The translations under genes and the position numbers were made by a program. 64,000 nucleotides of DNA from Schaalia sp. ZJ405 (GTDB taxonomy: Bacteria; Actinomycetota; Actinomycetes; Actinomycetales; Actinomycetaceae). The notes beneath the pieces are model-generated. The model had not been told where the DNA came from. It ran no database searches and saw only the letters and a list, made by a program, of their open reading frames with translations. The stretch covers positions 2,108,001 through 2,172,000 of the forward strand of contig NZ_CP064952.1 of assembly GCF_011038885.2 (NCBI RefSeq), written 5' to 3'. Positions 1-9,246 of the stretch are shown here, in pieces (positions within the stretch are counted from its first letter, which is position 1; every line of letters begins with the position of its first letter).

Positions 1-18
1 CCCGATGACTGTGTTCAT
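1..18 (-). CDS. mrpG: MrpG subunit of Mrp antiporter, first codons only
   Basis: Only six codons (MNTVIG) lie in the window. An ATG at 18-16 on the minus strand overlaps the TGA of the mrpF gene in the same ATGA arrangement seen at every other junction of this operon. In Mrp operons the gene after mrpF is normally mrpG, a small three-helix subunit of the Na+/H+ antiporter complex. The identity rests on position and overlap; the protein itself cannot be seen. Confidence 0.5.
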
Positions 19-398
19 TGGGCTTCCTCCTCGGCGCGAAGCAGCTCGTCGATCTCGGCTTTCGCTGCCTCTTCCTCGCGCATTTCTCGCTGAATCCGAG
101 CTTCCTCCTGGGTGAGGATTTTCTTCTCATGGGGTTTGTCGCGGCGCACAAAGCGCGCGAGAACCACAGGCCCAAGGAAGCCCGTCAACGCCAGCAGGAT
201 GAGAGCAACGGCGAGGTCGGCTCGCACCCACACAACAATCATCACAGCAAGGAGGACAATACCGGAGGCCGTCAACACGTCATTGGCGATGATTCTGTCC
301 AACTGTGTTGGCCCGCGACCGATGCGCACCAGGGCAAGTAACGCCGCGGCTGTCGCGAGAATCGCGGCGAGCGCGTGAAGAACATCGGGGGTACTCAT
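15..398 (-). CDS. mrpF: Na+/H+ antiporter subunit MrpF with charged C-terminal tail
   Basis: MrpF is a small membrane subunit of the multi-subunit Mrp/Mnh cation/proton antiporter. The 127-residue product has three hydrophobic segments (about residues 7-25, 38-58 and 62-82) and the family motif RIGRGPTQLDRIIANDVL at about 26-43. Usual MrpF length is about 85-95 residues. Here roughly 40 extra, very charged residues (Lys/Glu-rich, predicted helical) follow the last membrane segment and should face the cytoplasm. The start overlaps the mrpE stop by 4 bases and the stop overlaps the next start (ATGA), which indicates translational coupling. MrpG was considered, but the GPT-x-x-D-R-I motif fits F better. 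Confidence 0.85.
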   Translation of the reverse strand: MSTPDVLHALAAILATAAALLALVRIGRGPTQLDRIIANDVLTASGIVLLAVMIVVWVRADLAVALILLALTGFLGPVVLARFVRRDKPHEKKILTQEEARIQREMREEEAAKAEIDELLRAEEEAQ

Positions 399-934
399 CG
401 GGCATTCTCCCGGTCTCGCATGGATTCAGTAACGGTACGCGGTGCCAGAGCACGGAGGATTCGCGCTTCTTGGCGTTCCGTTTGGTCACGCACGCCCTCG
501 GGTCCACCGGCTCCGTCGAGATCAAGAACGTGGAGGTACATTCGTCCACTCGTGCGATCAATATGAACAACGATCGTCCCAGGAATAAGCGACGTCATCG
601 CCGAGAGGATTGTCACGTGCACGGGATCATTCGAATGCAGGTCCACCCGGACAATTCCCGTGGTCGGCTCTTTTCCTGCCAACACGATCCAGGCAACATG
701 GAGCCCTGACATCAACGCATCCCAAAGGAAACGCGCAAGAAGAATCATCACCGATATCACGCGAACAGGCCACCGCGTGCCCACGCGCGGCATCGGGAAC
801 AGTATCTGAACACCGAGGGAGACGAGGATGCCCGACACGATCGTCAACGGGGAGACGCTGTTAAACACCAGAAGCCAGACAATAAGGAGCCACACGCTGA
901 GTGCAGGTGAAATCCTGCTGAGGATTGTCTTCAT
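395..934 (-). CDS. mrpE: Na+/H+ antiporter subunit MrpE
   Basis: MrpE is a membrane subunit needed for assembly and activity of the Mrp antiporter complex. The 179-residue product begins with two adjacent hydrophobic segments (about 8-27 and 29-48), then a third around residue 60-75, followed by a soluble domain. That domain contains the MrpE-typical PGTIVVHID stretch near residue 118 and a LYLHVLDLD-like stretch near residue 131. The length is close to the family norm of about 160-170. It overlaps mrpD upstream and mrpF downstream by 4 bases each. The function assignment follows from family resemblance and the intact operon order. Confidence 0.88.
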   Translation of the reverse strand: MKTILSRISPALSVWLLIVWLLVFNSVSPLTIVSGILVSLGVQILFPMPRVGTRWPVRVISVMILLARFLWDALMSGLHVAWIVLAGKEPTTGIVRVDLHSNDPVHVTILSAMTSLIPGTIVVHIDRTSGRMYLHVLDLDGAGGPEGVRDQTERQEARILRALAPRTVTESMRDRENAR

Positions 935-2856
935 TGCCCATCACCTACCCGCATCTGCTCTGGGAGGAACTGCGGGAGAAGAACGCCGACATTCGTTATG
1001 CCATCATCCGTTGTCTCCTGGGCTGAGGATTGGGCGGATTCCGTTGGGGACGCTCCATCGGAGGGGAAGGGGGTAACGGGAAGGAAATGCGTGCGTTGCG
1101 CGTCGGGTTCCCCTCCCTCGGCCTTCGTCGTGTTCGCTGGATCAGGGGTCTGAGGCACGGACTGCGTTCCCCCGGATTTATCTGCTGACGTTCCTATTCC
1201 TCGACCGTCGCTGCGTAAGACTGCCTGAATGTAAGGAGTTCGCGCCATCTGGTCCGAGGCCGCCCGAGTCACGTAATCCCAGATGGGCCCGGATGCCACC
1301 GCCATGAGAATCTGAATCCCGATGAGGACGCCAACAACCGCGTACATCACGCGTGAACTGCTTGAACGAGTCAGTTCTGTTTCCGTGCGTGACGCCCTCG
1401 AAGCCCGGCGTGACCTCTCAGCAACCGCAACGTGGACGTCGCGGACGCGATCAAGCTGGCGCTGGGCGCCTTGGCGGATTGCTTCGGGCGCACCCGGACG
1501 AACAACGACGCTGGTCAGGGCAGAATGTGAGTCTTCTGCGGTCTGCCAGAATGCGAGGTTCCACCACTTTGTCACCGCGTACAGCGTGAGGAAGGAGGTG
1601 AGTATTCCAGCGCCAAGGAGAATCCACGCCTGTACTGTCCCTGCTTGCGCGCTGGCCTGAGCCAAGGCGAGTTTCCCAACGAAACCTGTCAGCGGCGGAA
1701 TCCCGACGAGGTTAAATCCGGCAACAAGGAACATCACGGCGATCACCGGGGCGGTGCGATAGAGGCGCGAGAGGCGACTCAACGACGTTGTTCCCGTTGC
1801 ACGTTCGATGAGTCCGCAGATCAGGAACAGTGTGGTCTGCACGAGAATGTGGTGAGCCGCGTAGTAGATTGCCGCCGCGAGACCCCATTCGTTGACCAGG
1901 GCAAGACCCCAGATCATGAAGCCAATGTGGGAGACAAGAGTAAAAGACAGCAGACGCTTGATGTCGTCCTGGGCGATTGCACCGAGGATCCCCAGAAGCA
2001 TGGTCGCAACGCCGATCACCGTCAGTAACGTCGACATGCGTCCGCCCGGGAAAAGCAAAACCTGGAGGCGGATGAGGGCATAGACCCCGACTTTTGTCAT
2101 GAGTCCAGCAAAAACGGCTGTGACCGGGGCCGGAGCCGTGGGGTAGGAGTCTGGCAACCATGCCTGAAGAGGAACAACCGCAGCTTTGATTCCGAAGGCG
2201 GTGAAGAGCACCGCCTGAATCATCAGTGACGTTCCCGGGTCAATTTCGGGAAGACGCTGCGAGAGCTGCGCCATGTTCACCGTTCCCGTTGCTGCGTATG
2301 TCAACGCAATTCCGGCGAGGAAAAGCACCGATGAGAACAGCGAGACCACGACGTACACGGAGCCCGCACGGACTCGTCCTCGTGTCGCACCCATCGTGAT
2401 GAGGACGAAGGATGCCGCGAGGAGGATCTCGAAACCCACGTAGAGGTTGAAGAGGTCACCTGTGAGAAACGCGTTGGACACGCCCGCTGACAGCACAAGG
2501 AACGTGGGGAAAAAGACGGCGACCGGAGCTCGGGGGTCATCGTCAATTGCCGACTGTGCAAGTGAGTAGATGAGAACGCCGAGGGTGACGATCTGGGAGA
2601 CAACGAGCATCGTGGCGGCCAGTCGGTCAACGACGAGGGTGACTCCAATGGGCGCAGCCCAACTGCCCGCATCGACAACGATGGGCCCGTTATTCACCGC
2701 AAAAGCGAGGATTACCGACACAACTGTCGTTGTTGACAAAACAATAAGCGACAGCACCCTCTGGGCAATCGAGCGTCGGCCAAGAACGAGGGCGAGCCCC
2801 GCCGCAAGCAGGGGAAGCAGCACCGGAACGGGAATTAACCACGAATACTGTGTCAT
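931..2856 (-). CDS. mrpD: Na+/H+ antiporter subunit MrpD
   Basis: This is the NuoN/NuoM-like proton-translocating subunit of the Mrp complex, related to complex I antiporter subunits. The 641-residue protein has about 14 transmembrane segments in its first 430 residues. Family signatures are visible: GFEILLAASFVL near 141 and GLMTKVGVYALIRL near 250. The TM stretch IKRLLSFTLVSHIGFMIWG lies near 298, and FVGKLAL with a Lys near 392. The C-terminal 200 residues are unusual: an Arg-rich amphipathic linker, one more hydrophobic segment around 505-525, and a long Ser/Thr/Pro-rich tail. MrpD proteins usually end near 500 residues, so this tail is lineage specific. It is coupled by ATGA overlaps to mrpC and mrpE. 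Confidence 0.92.
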   Translation of the reverse strand: MTQYSWLIPVPVLLPLLAAGLALVLGRRSIAQRVLSLIVLSTTTVVSVILAFAVNNGPIVVDAGSWAAPIGVTLVVDRLAATMLVVSQIVTLGVLIYSLAQSAIDDDPRAPVAVFFPTFLVLSAGVSNAFLTGDLFNLYVGFEILLAASFVLITMGATRGRVRAGSVYVVVSLFSSVLFLAGIALTYAATGTVNMAQLSQRLPEIDPGTSLMIQAVLFTAFGIKAAVVPLQAWLPDSYPTAPAPVTAVFAGLMTKVGVYALIRLQVLLFPGGRMSTLLTVIGVATMLLGILGAIAQDDIKRLLSFTLVSHIGFMIWGLALVNEWGLAAAIYYAAHHILVQTTLFLICGLIERATGTTSLSRLSRLYRTAPVIAVMFLVAGFNLVGIPPLTGFVGKLALAQASAQAGTVQAWILLGAGILTSFLTLYAVTKWWNLAFWQTAEDSHSALTSVVVRPGAPEAIRQGAQRQLDRVRDVHVAVAERSRRASRASRTETELTRSSSSRVMYAVVGVLIGIQILMAVASGPIWDYVTRAASDQMARTPYIQAVLRSDGRGIGTSADKSGGTQSVPQTPDPANTTKAEGGEPDAQRTHFLPVTPFPSDGASPTESAQSSAQETTDDGITNVGVLLPQFLPEQMRVGDGQ

Positions 2857-3404
2857 GCGTTTCTCCCCCGTTCTTCTGAGTCTTCTTCACGATTCTCAGC
2901 GCCGGGGCGCCCCTTGCGTGCCAAGCGATCAGACTGGCTGCCGTGGACCGTCCCCTCAAGATCCGGTGCGTCCTCGTCATCCTTGTCGTAGTTAATTCCC
3001 GCGTCCTCGATACCCGTGATGGCTTCGTCGGCTTCGATTTCGTCAACGGCACGATCGGCGAGCCAACGATCTTCAATATCGTCAACAACCTCATCGTGTC
3101 CGGTGAGTTTCCACTGCCGGTACGCCAGAGCGAGGCCGAACGCAGTGGTCCCCAGTGAAAGGACAATTGACGTCAGCATCATTGCCTGCGGAAGCGGATC
3201 AGCCACAGTTGCTGGATTTTCTTGGCCGAGCAGCGGTGGTCGCCCCGCCGCCCCACCTGAGGCGAGGAGGAGGACATTGACTCCGTGGGTGATGAGACTC
3301 AGGCCAATAAAGATCCGCGTCAGTGTGCGTTCAAGGAGAAGATAGACTCCGCCGCCAACAAGGACTCCGGCGATCAGAAGAATAACGAGCGAAGGGAAGT
3401 TCAT
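2853..3404 (-). CDS. mrpC: Na+/H+ antiporter subunit MrpC
   Basis: MrpC is the NuoK-like small subunit of the Mrp antiporter. The first 105 residues of the 183-residue product hold three transmembrane helices. They carry the family features GVYLLLERTLTRIFIGLSLITHGVNVLLL (about 19-48) and the DPLPQAMMLTSIVLSLGTTAF stretch (about 69-89). The remaining 75 residues are strongly acidic and then basic, with no membrane segment. That is longer than the usual MrpC of about 115 residues and resembles the extra tails of subunits D and F in the same operon. Overlaps with mrpA and mrpD are 4 bases each. Confidence 0.9.
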   Translation of the reverse strand: MNFPSLVILLIAGVLVGGGVYLLLERTLTRIFIGLSLITHGVNVLLLASGGAAGRPPLLGQENPATVADPLPQAMMLTSIVLSLGTTAFGLALAYRQWKLTGHDEVVDDIEDRWLADRAVDEIEADEAITGIEDAGINYDKDDEDAPDLEGTVHGSQSDRLARKGRPGAENREEDSEERGRNA

Positions 3405-6400
3405 CGGCGTGCTCCCGTCCCTCGTTGCCCTACTGCCCCAAGGGCACCGGTTTCGCTGTTTTCTCCGCTGACATCGAGGGGGTGTGCATGTCGGTCTGCG
3501 GGCTGTTCGATCGGTGCAGTCTCGATCCCAACGTGATCGGAAGCGGGGACCCCACAGTCTGGGATAGGTGAATGACGGTCAATTTCCGCGCCCGTTGCGG
3601 AGATCAGGTCAAGGATCAACCCGATAACGAGGACGTAAACGCCGATGTCAAGAATCATCGCTGTGGTGAAGTGGATGTCGCCGAGAATCCCCAGATGGAG
3701 ATCGACAGCCACTGATTCAAGAACGGTATTGCCAAAGAGCACGGGCGCGAGGGCTCCCGCACCCGCGATGAACAGGCCAAAACCCATGATCCGACCGGGA
3801 GAAATCGGCATGGCTTCACCCAGTTCGTGACGCCCACCCGCCAGGTAGCGCACAACGAATGCGAGACCGGCAATGACACCGCCGATGAATCCACCACCGG
3901 GGTTGTTGTGGCCAACGAGAAGAATCCACACGGACAGAACAAGCATCGTTGGGAAGAGGAGGCGTGCAACGACCTCAAGAACGATCGAGCGTTCGGAAGT
4001 TGGGAGGGCTTCGGCTCCGCGAAGGAAGGGAACGCGGCGCACTCTGCGGCGCAGAGGGCGAGCATCGGCATCACTGGCGGCGCTTCGAGCGGGAGCCCTG
4101 TCGATACGGCCCGATCGTGAGCGCACATAAATCAGCGATGCCACACCGGTAGCAATGACCAGGAGCACCGAGAGTTCTCCCACGGTGTCCCATGCTCGCA
4201 TGTCAACGAGGATGACGTTGACGATGTTGTCGCCTCCACCGAATTCCTGTGCCTCGTTCGCCATGATTGCCGACACGGGTTCGTGAATGCGGGCAGAAGA
4301 TGCGTAAATTCCCGTGAGGACAACGCCAAGACCAACGGTCACCGCAATTGCGAATCGCCACCAGCGGTTGTGTGCGAGCGGACGGTCGGAGAAGAAACGC
4401 GGAAGCCTGCGCAGCACCAGAACGAAAATGACGATGCTCACGGCCTCGACAACGATCAGAGTGAGGGCAAGGTCCGGTGCCCCTTGAGATGCGAAGAGCA
4501 GAGCAACTCCCAGGCCAACTCCTCCCAGGGAAATCGCCGCACGAAGCCGGCGACGTGAACGCACGGTCTCAACGGTTGCAAGGAAGATGATCAGGGCAAT
4601 GAGTACCTGGAATCCCGAGTCTGCGAAGCGCACAACGAATACGCTCGGCGGCTTCATGATCATGGCCCCGGCGGTCAGGGCACTCAGGGTCACGAGGATC
4701 GTCGACAGGTCCCACGGGAGCGAGCCTCTCTGCGTCAACCGCGTCACGCGTGCGGCAACGATCTCAAGTTCCCGCATCGTCCACGCATACATATCAGCGG
4801 CTGCAACGGGAACCGTCCAGCGTTTTTGCCAGACCTCAACCCTCTGTGCGGCAACGGCGAGCAGAGCTGCCACAGCGAAAATCCCCAGCGTCGTTACAGC
4901 GGGAATCCACCCTGACCACCACGCGAGATGGGCGTGTCCGGGTAACCCGGTTGACACCTGGGCGAACGTTTCCTCAAGCGGCCGAGGGGCGAGGCCGAGA
5001 AGCGCACCACAACTTAAGAGGACGATCGGGGCGTACATGAAGAAGGGGGTCGGTCGGCAGTCGTGGACGCGAGGCGACTGTGGCCACGTCGGATTAGCCA
5101 CTCCGATCGGCGTTACCGAACGCACACCGAAGGCCCCCCACCATGCGCGCCAGGAGTAGGCGGCGGTCAGAATTGATCCGCAGACAACAACACCCAGGGT
5201 GACGAGGTCGAGTGCCCGACTACTCCACGCCGCTGCGCTTCCGTCAAGAAGTGCGCTGATCAGCGCTTCCTTCCCCAGGTATCCGGTTGTCAGCGGCACT
5301 CCGGCCATCGACAGCGCGGCAAGTCCAGCGGCGGCGGCGAGGACGGGTTTGCGTCTTCCCAATCCCGAGAGCTTGGAGATTTCTCGGGTTCCGGTTGCGG
5401 ATTCGACGGCGCCGACCGTGAGGAAAAGCGTCGACTTGAAGAAGGAATGTGCGACGAGCATCGTCATCCCCGCGGTGAGTGCACCCGCGCTTCCTTGGCC
5501 GACGGTCGCGGTGATGAGCCCCAGCTGAGAGACCGTCCCATAGGCGAGGACGAGTTTGAGGTCATCCTGTTTGAGGGCCCGCCATCCCCCCAGGAGCATT
5601 GTTATCAGACCAACGGCAACGACCAGCGGCGACCATACGGGCACCTGCGTCATTCCCGGGGTGAGTCGAGCAACGAGGTAGACACCGGCTTTAACCATTG
5701 CGGCGGCGTGAAGGAATGCGGACACGGGGGTTGGTGCAGCCATTGCGCCGGGAAGCCAGAAGTGGGCGGGAACGAGAGCGGATTTGGAGAAAGCTCCCAG
5801 GAGGATGAGCACTCCAGCAACGATGCACAGGGGTGAGGCGACATCAATTCCCTGTGGTGTGTCTGCCGATAGGGAATTCACGAGCTGGGAAAAACGGTAC
5901 GACCCTGCGGGCATTTCACCGATGATGACGAATCCGGCGAACATTGCCAGGGACCCGAAGGTTGTCACGGTCAGGGCTTGGCGAGCAGCCACCCGGGCGG
6001 GTCGACGGTCGTAGTGGTGTCCGATGAGGAGGAAGGAGAGGACTGACGTTGCCTCCCAGAAGATGTACAGGCCGATCGTGTGATCTGTTTGGACAACTCC
6101 GAGCATCGCGCCAGCGAAGGCCGTGAATACCGCGGAGAACCTGCGCAGCCCGTGAGCGCTGTGGGAAAAGTAGCGCGAGGCGTACACCATGACGAGTGCG
6201 CCGACGGTCCCAACGATGAGGGTCATCACCCAGGACAACACGTCCATCCTCATGGGGAGCGTCATACTCAGCCCCGGGATCCACCTGAGTTCCTCGACTA
6301 TGGGGTCTCCGTTGAGTACCTGCGCGGAGTGAAGGAGCGCGTACCCTGCGGCAGATCCGGGAACGAGGGCGAGGACCGCGAGCGCGTGACGCCCGAAGGC

Positions 6401-6460
6401 TCTGACAAGGAACGGTGCAAGAAGTGCACCACATATATGCGCGGCGATAATAGCCAGCAT
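3401..6460 (-). CDS. mrpA: Na+/H+ antiporter large subunit MrpA fused to MrpB
   Basis: MrpA is the NuoL-like large subunit of the Mrp Na+/H+ antiporter, used for pH and sodium homeostasis. Translated from the ATG at 6460 the product is 1019 residues. That start is chosen because AAGGAGAAC lies just upstream and the protein then opens with a membrane helix (MLAIIAAHICGALL). The open frame continues upstream to 6820, but those 120 residues are hydrophilic and unlike the family. Signatures include FLLIGHHYD, the KSALVPAHFWLPGAMAAPTPVSAFLHAAAMVKAG region, and KQDDLKLVLAYGTVSQLG. The last ~150 residues carry an MrpB domain (HNNPGGGFIGGVIAGLAF), so B is fused to A, as is common in actinobacteria. 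It is the first gene of the operon. Confidence 0.93.
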   Translation of the reverse strand: MLAIIAAHICGALLAPFLVRAFGRHALAVLALVPGSAAGYALLHSAQVLNGDPIVEELRWIPGLSMTLPMRMDVLSWVMTLIVGTVGALVMVYASRYFSHSAHGLRRFSAVFTAFAGAMLGVVQTDHTIGLYIFWEATSVLSFLLIGHHYDRRPARVAARQALTVTTFGSLAMFAGFVIIGEMPAGSYRFSQLVNSLSADTPQGIDVASPLCIVAGVLILLGAFSKSALVPAHFWLPGAMAAPTPVSAFLHAAAMVKAGVYLVARLTPGMTQVPVWSPLVVAVGLITMLLGGWRALKQDDLKLVLAYGTVSQLGLITATVGQGSAGALTAGMTMLVAHSFFKSTLFLTVGAVESATGTREISKLSGLGRRKPVLAAAAGLAALSMAGVPLTTGYLGKEALISALLDGSAAAWSSRALDLVTLGVVVCGSILTAAYSWRAWWGAFGVRSVTPIGVANPTWPQSPRVHDCRPTPFFMYAPIVLLSCGALLGLAPRPLEETFAQVSTGLPGHAHLAWWSGWIPAVTTLGIFAVAALLAVAAQRVEVWQKRWTVPVAAADMYAWTMRELEIVAARVTRLTQRGSLPWDLSTILVTLSALTAGAMIMKPPSVFVVRFADSGFQVLIALIIFLATVETVRSRRRLRAAISLGGVGLGVALLFASQGAPDLALTLIVVEAVSIVIFVLVLRRLPRFFSDRPLAHNRWWRFAIAVTVGLGVVLTGIYASSARIHEPVSAIMANEAQEFGGGDNIVNVILVDMRAWDTVGELSVLLVIATGVASLIYVRSRSGRIDRAPARSAASDADARPLRRRVRRVPFLRGAEALPTSERSIVLEVVARLLFPTMLVLSVWILLVGHNNPGGGFIGGVIAGLAFVVRYLAGGRHELGEAMPISPGRIMGFGLFIAGAGALAPVLFGNTVLESVAVDLHLGILGDIHFTTAMILDIGVYVLVIGLILDLISATGAEIDRHSPIPDCGVPASDHVGIETAPIEQPADRHAHPLDVSGENSETGALGAVGQRGTGARR

Positions 6461-6765
6461 CAAGTTCTCCTTGGCAGTCGTCGGCTTCGATAATTTTACA
6501 AGCCCACACGGACTCCCGCGCGGGCTAGTTCCGGCACCCCAGTGCTTGTCCCGGATGTATTCACGCAGCTCTTCCGGGGTATTCCGCGCTAATCCCGCGT
6601 GAGTATCCGCCGCCGATCCCCCAAAAAATCGTACGCTGGTTTTCAGTGAGTGAACATTGATGAGGACGTCGATAACTACCTGCGGCTCCCAGGAATCCGA
6701 GGCGGCCGTGGGCATTGAAGAAGTGAGACAATGGCACGCAGGTGCACAACACGACGGAGGTCCCG
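6461..6765. other. Divergent intergenic region mrpA / Fe-S oxidoreductase
   Basis: About 305 bases separate the mrpA start (minus strand) from the oxidoreductase start (plus strand), so both promoters should lie here. The mrpA reading frame stays open across this stretch but its translation is hydrophilic and unlike MrpA. Shine-Dalgarno sequences are visible at both ends (AAGGAG for mrpA, GGAGG at 6756-6760 for the other gene). No convincing operator, hairpin or small gene was seen. Confidence 0.5.
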
Positions 6766-9246
6766 ATGGCCACACCCACGCTAAGCGTTGTCTGCTGGGT
6801 CTTTTCGCTCTTCGCCACACTTTTTGCTGTCATCGCCTTTGCGCGCGGCATTGCTCACATGTGGCGGCAGGTCGCTGCCGGCACCCCCACGCCAGGTCGG
6901 CTCCGTCCCGTAGGCACACGCCTGTGGTCAATGATCACCACGATCCTCACGCACCGGGAGTTCCACGGGCGCCCGTGGGTCAAAGCGGCCCACTGGCTCG
7001 TGATGATGTCTTTCCCTCTCCTGTTCCTCACGCTCATCACCGGGTTCGCTCACCTGCGTGATCAGACGTGGGCACTACCTCTCATCGGGCATTTCATCGC
7101 GTGGGAATGGCTGACGGAGTTCTTCGCGTGGGGTGGATTCCTCGGCATCATCACCCTGATGGTGATTCGCACTCACGCAGGCCACGGATCGATCGCCGAA
7201 GCGTCGCTTTCGGCGTCCTCGTCCCCGGACGCGGCTCACAAGAAGAACAGCGAATCACAGGAGGCGGCCTCGTCCTCGTCCCCATTCCCCCGCGACGGCT
7301 CACCCCGGGGACTTGCCTCGCGCTTCCTCGGATCAACCCGCTGGCAGGCTCGCTTCGTTGAATGGGTGGTACTCATTGTCTGCGGGTGCGTCATCGTTTT
7401 GCGGGGCCTTGACTACGCGCTCAGGTCGCTCCTTCCCGGGCACGAGGCGCTCGCGTCCCTTGGGCATTTCCCGCTGACCGCGTGGATCGGCTCACTTGTT
7501 CTCGGTGGCGTCGCTGATGCCGGGACTGATGGCGTCACTGTCCTCGCAAACGCTATCGTCCTCGTCTCCACGCTGAAGATCATCACGTCAATGGTCTGGC
7601 TCATGGTCGTGGGGGTGCAGACAACAATGGGGGTTGCCTGGCATCGCTTCATTGCGCTGCTCAACCTGTATGCGCGTCGCTTCCCAAACGGCCGCAAATC
7701 CCTGGGGGCGGCGGCTCCCATGCATATTGGCGGACGTCCCGTGACCTCACCTGATGACGTTGACGATCTGCCCGAAGACGCGGTCCTCGGCGTCGGATCA
7801 ATCGCCGACCTGTCCTGGAAGGCGCGCGTTGATCTCTACTCGTGCACGGAATGTGGGCGCTGCCAGGAGCTATGTCCGGCGTGGAATACGCAGAAGCCGC
7901 TGTCACCGAAACTGCTGATTCTTGGTCTGCGCGACCACATGGAATCCGTGTCAAATAAAGAAGTGTCGGCCCTTGACCTGGTTGACGGCCAAATTCCCGA
8001 CGGCGCTACCGATGGAATTGATCCGGGCGATGTGCGCGTCATTGATAAAGGTGTCGAGCCGATCCCCCATTCCTTTGATGTCCTCACGGCCCTGAGTTCT
8101 TCGGGGGCAACGGGCCCCAACGGGGTTGCTGATCTTCCCGAACCGTTGGTTCCCGGTGTTGTCTCCACCGATGTTTTATGGGACTGCACGATGTGCGGGG
8201 CGTGCGTTGAGCAGTGCCCCGTCGACATTGAACACATTGACCACATCCTTGACCTGCGCCGCCACCAGGTCCTCATGGAATCGGCCTTCCCTAAGGATCT
8301 GGGTCGAGCATTCCGTGGGATGGAAACAAAGGGAACACCGTACAACCAGCCGGCGCGTAAACGCATGGACTGGGCAAAGAATCTCGACTTCGACGTTCCC
8401 GTCATTGGCGAGGACGTTGAGTCCGCTCAGGACGTTGACTACCTGTTCTGGGTGGGTTGCGCTGGGGCCTACGATGACAAGGCAAAACGCACAACAGCTG
8501 CGGTTGCGCAACTGCTCCACATTGCCGGGGTGTCATTCGCGGTTCTCGGCTCAGGTGAGTCCTGCACGGGCGACCCGGCCAGGCGCGCCGGAAACGAAGT
8601 TCTTTTCCAGATGCTTGCAGCCCAGGCAATCGACACTCTTCACGAGGCGAAAGCTCAGGCAATCGTGGTGTCCTGCGCCCATTGTTTCAACACGATCGCC
8701 GGTGAGTTCCCCGAACTTGGAGGAACCTTTGACGTCGTGCATCACACGCAGCTCCTCAACCGCCTCGTCCGCGAAGGACGCCTCACTCCCGTTGCTCCCG
8801 CAGATCCCACGCAGGAGGACTCGCAGGGACGCCCCCTCCACGTGACGTATCACGACGCCTGTTACCTGGGTCGTCATCACGCGGTGTATGAACCGCCTCG
8901 TGAACTTGTGTCCTCGTTACCCAACGTCGAGCTCGTGGAAATGCCACGCAACCACGACCGGGCGATGTGCTGCGGAGCGGGAGGCGCTCACGCATGGTTT
9001 GAGGAGTCGCGCGGCATCAGGATTGCTGACGCGCGATACGCCGAGGCAGCAGCTACGGGAGCCGATGTCATCGCAACGGCATGTCCGTTCTGTTCTCAGA
9101 TGCTCGGTTCCGCAGCGGGCGCGTCCGCCGGTCTTGTGAGGTCCGAAGGTGAGGCGCACGCAGAAAGCACCTCGGGGCCCGTTGTTGCTGATGTTGCGGT
9201 GATGTTACTTGACGCGGTGACGCGCAGCGCCAAGCCCCGCAGCTAG
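6766..9246 (+). CDS. Membrane-bound (Fe-S)-binding oxidoreductase, CCG/HdrD-like
   Basis: This is an electron-transfer protein of the GlpC/HdrD/LutA-like class with a membrane anchor. From the ATG at 6766 (GGAGG five bases upstream; a GTG 24 bases earlier is less good) it has 826 residues. The N-terminal third has about six hydrophobic segments and His residues that could bind heme, resembling a NarI-type cytochrome b. Two ferredoxin-like motifs follow: CTECGRCQELCP from residue 360 and CTMCGACVEQCP from residue 474, each suited to a 4Fe-4S cluster. Two CCG (cysteine-rich) modules occupy the C-terminus, with the last Cys pair at residue 735 (CCGAGG). Such modules bind a non-cubane cluster in heterodisulfide reductase. 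The electron donor and acceptor are not shown by the context. The stop overlaps the convergent gene by 4 bases. Confidence 0.85.
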   Translation: MATPTLSVVCWVFSLFATLFAVIAFARGIAHMWRQVAAGTPTPGRLRPVGTRLWSMITTILTHREFHGRPWVKAAHWLVMMSFPLLFLTLITGFAHLRDQTWALPLIGHFIAWEWLTEFFAWGGFLGIITLMVIRTHAGHGSIAEASLSASSSPDAAHKKNSESQEAASSSSPFPRDGSPRGLASRFLGSTRWQARFVEWVVLIVCGCVIVLRGLDYALRSLLPGHEALASLGHFPLTAWIGSLVLGGVADAGTDGVTVLANAIVLVSTLKIITSMVWLMVVGVQTTMGVAWHRFIALLNLYARRFPNGRKSLGAAAPMHIGGRPVTSPDDVDDLPEDAVLGVGSIADLSWKARVDLYSCTECGRCQELCPAWNTQKPLSPKLLILGLRDHMESVSNKEVSALDLVDGQIPDGATDGIDPGDVRVIDKGVEPIPHSFDVLTALSSSGATGPNGVADLPEPLVPGVVSTDVLWDCTMCGACVEQCPVDIEHIDHILDLRRHQVLMESAFPKDLGRAFRGMETKGTPYNQPARKRMDWAKNLDFDVPVIGEDVESAQDVDYLFWVGCAGAYDDKAKRTTAAVAQLLHIAGVSFAVLGSGESCTGDPARRAGNEVLFQMLAAQAIDTLHEAKAQAIVVSCAHCFNTIAGEFPELGGTFDVVHHTQLLNRLVREGRLTPVAPADPTQEDSQGRPLHVTYHDACYLGRHHAVYEPPRELVSSLPNVELVEMPRNHDRAMCCGAGGAHAWFEESRGIRIADARYAEAAATGADVIATACPFCSQMLGSAAGASAGLVRSEGEAHAESTSGPVVADVAVMLLDAVTRSAKPRS

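Noticed and set aside
6463..6820. Upstream 120-residue extension of the MrpA frame
   Set aside because: It is hydrophilic, unlike MrpA, and a good Shine-Dalgarno precedes the ATG at 6460.
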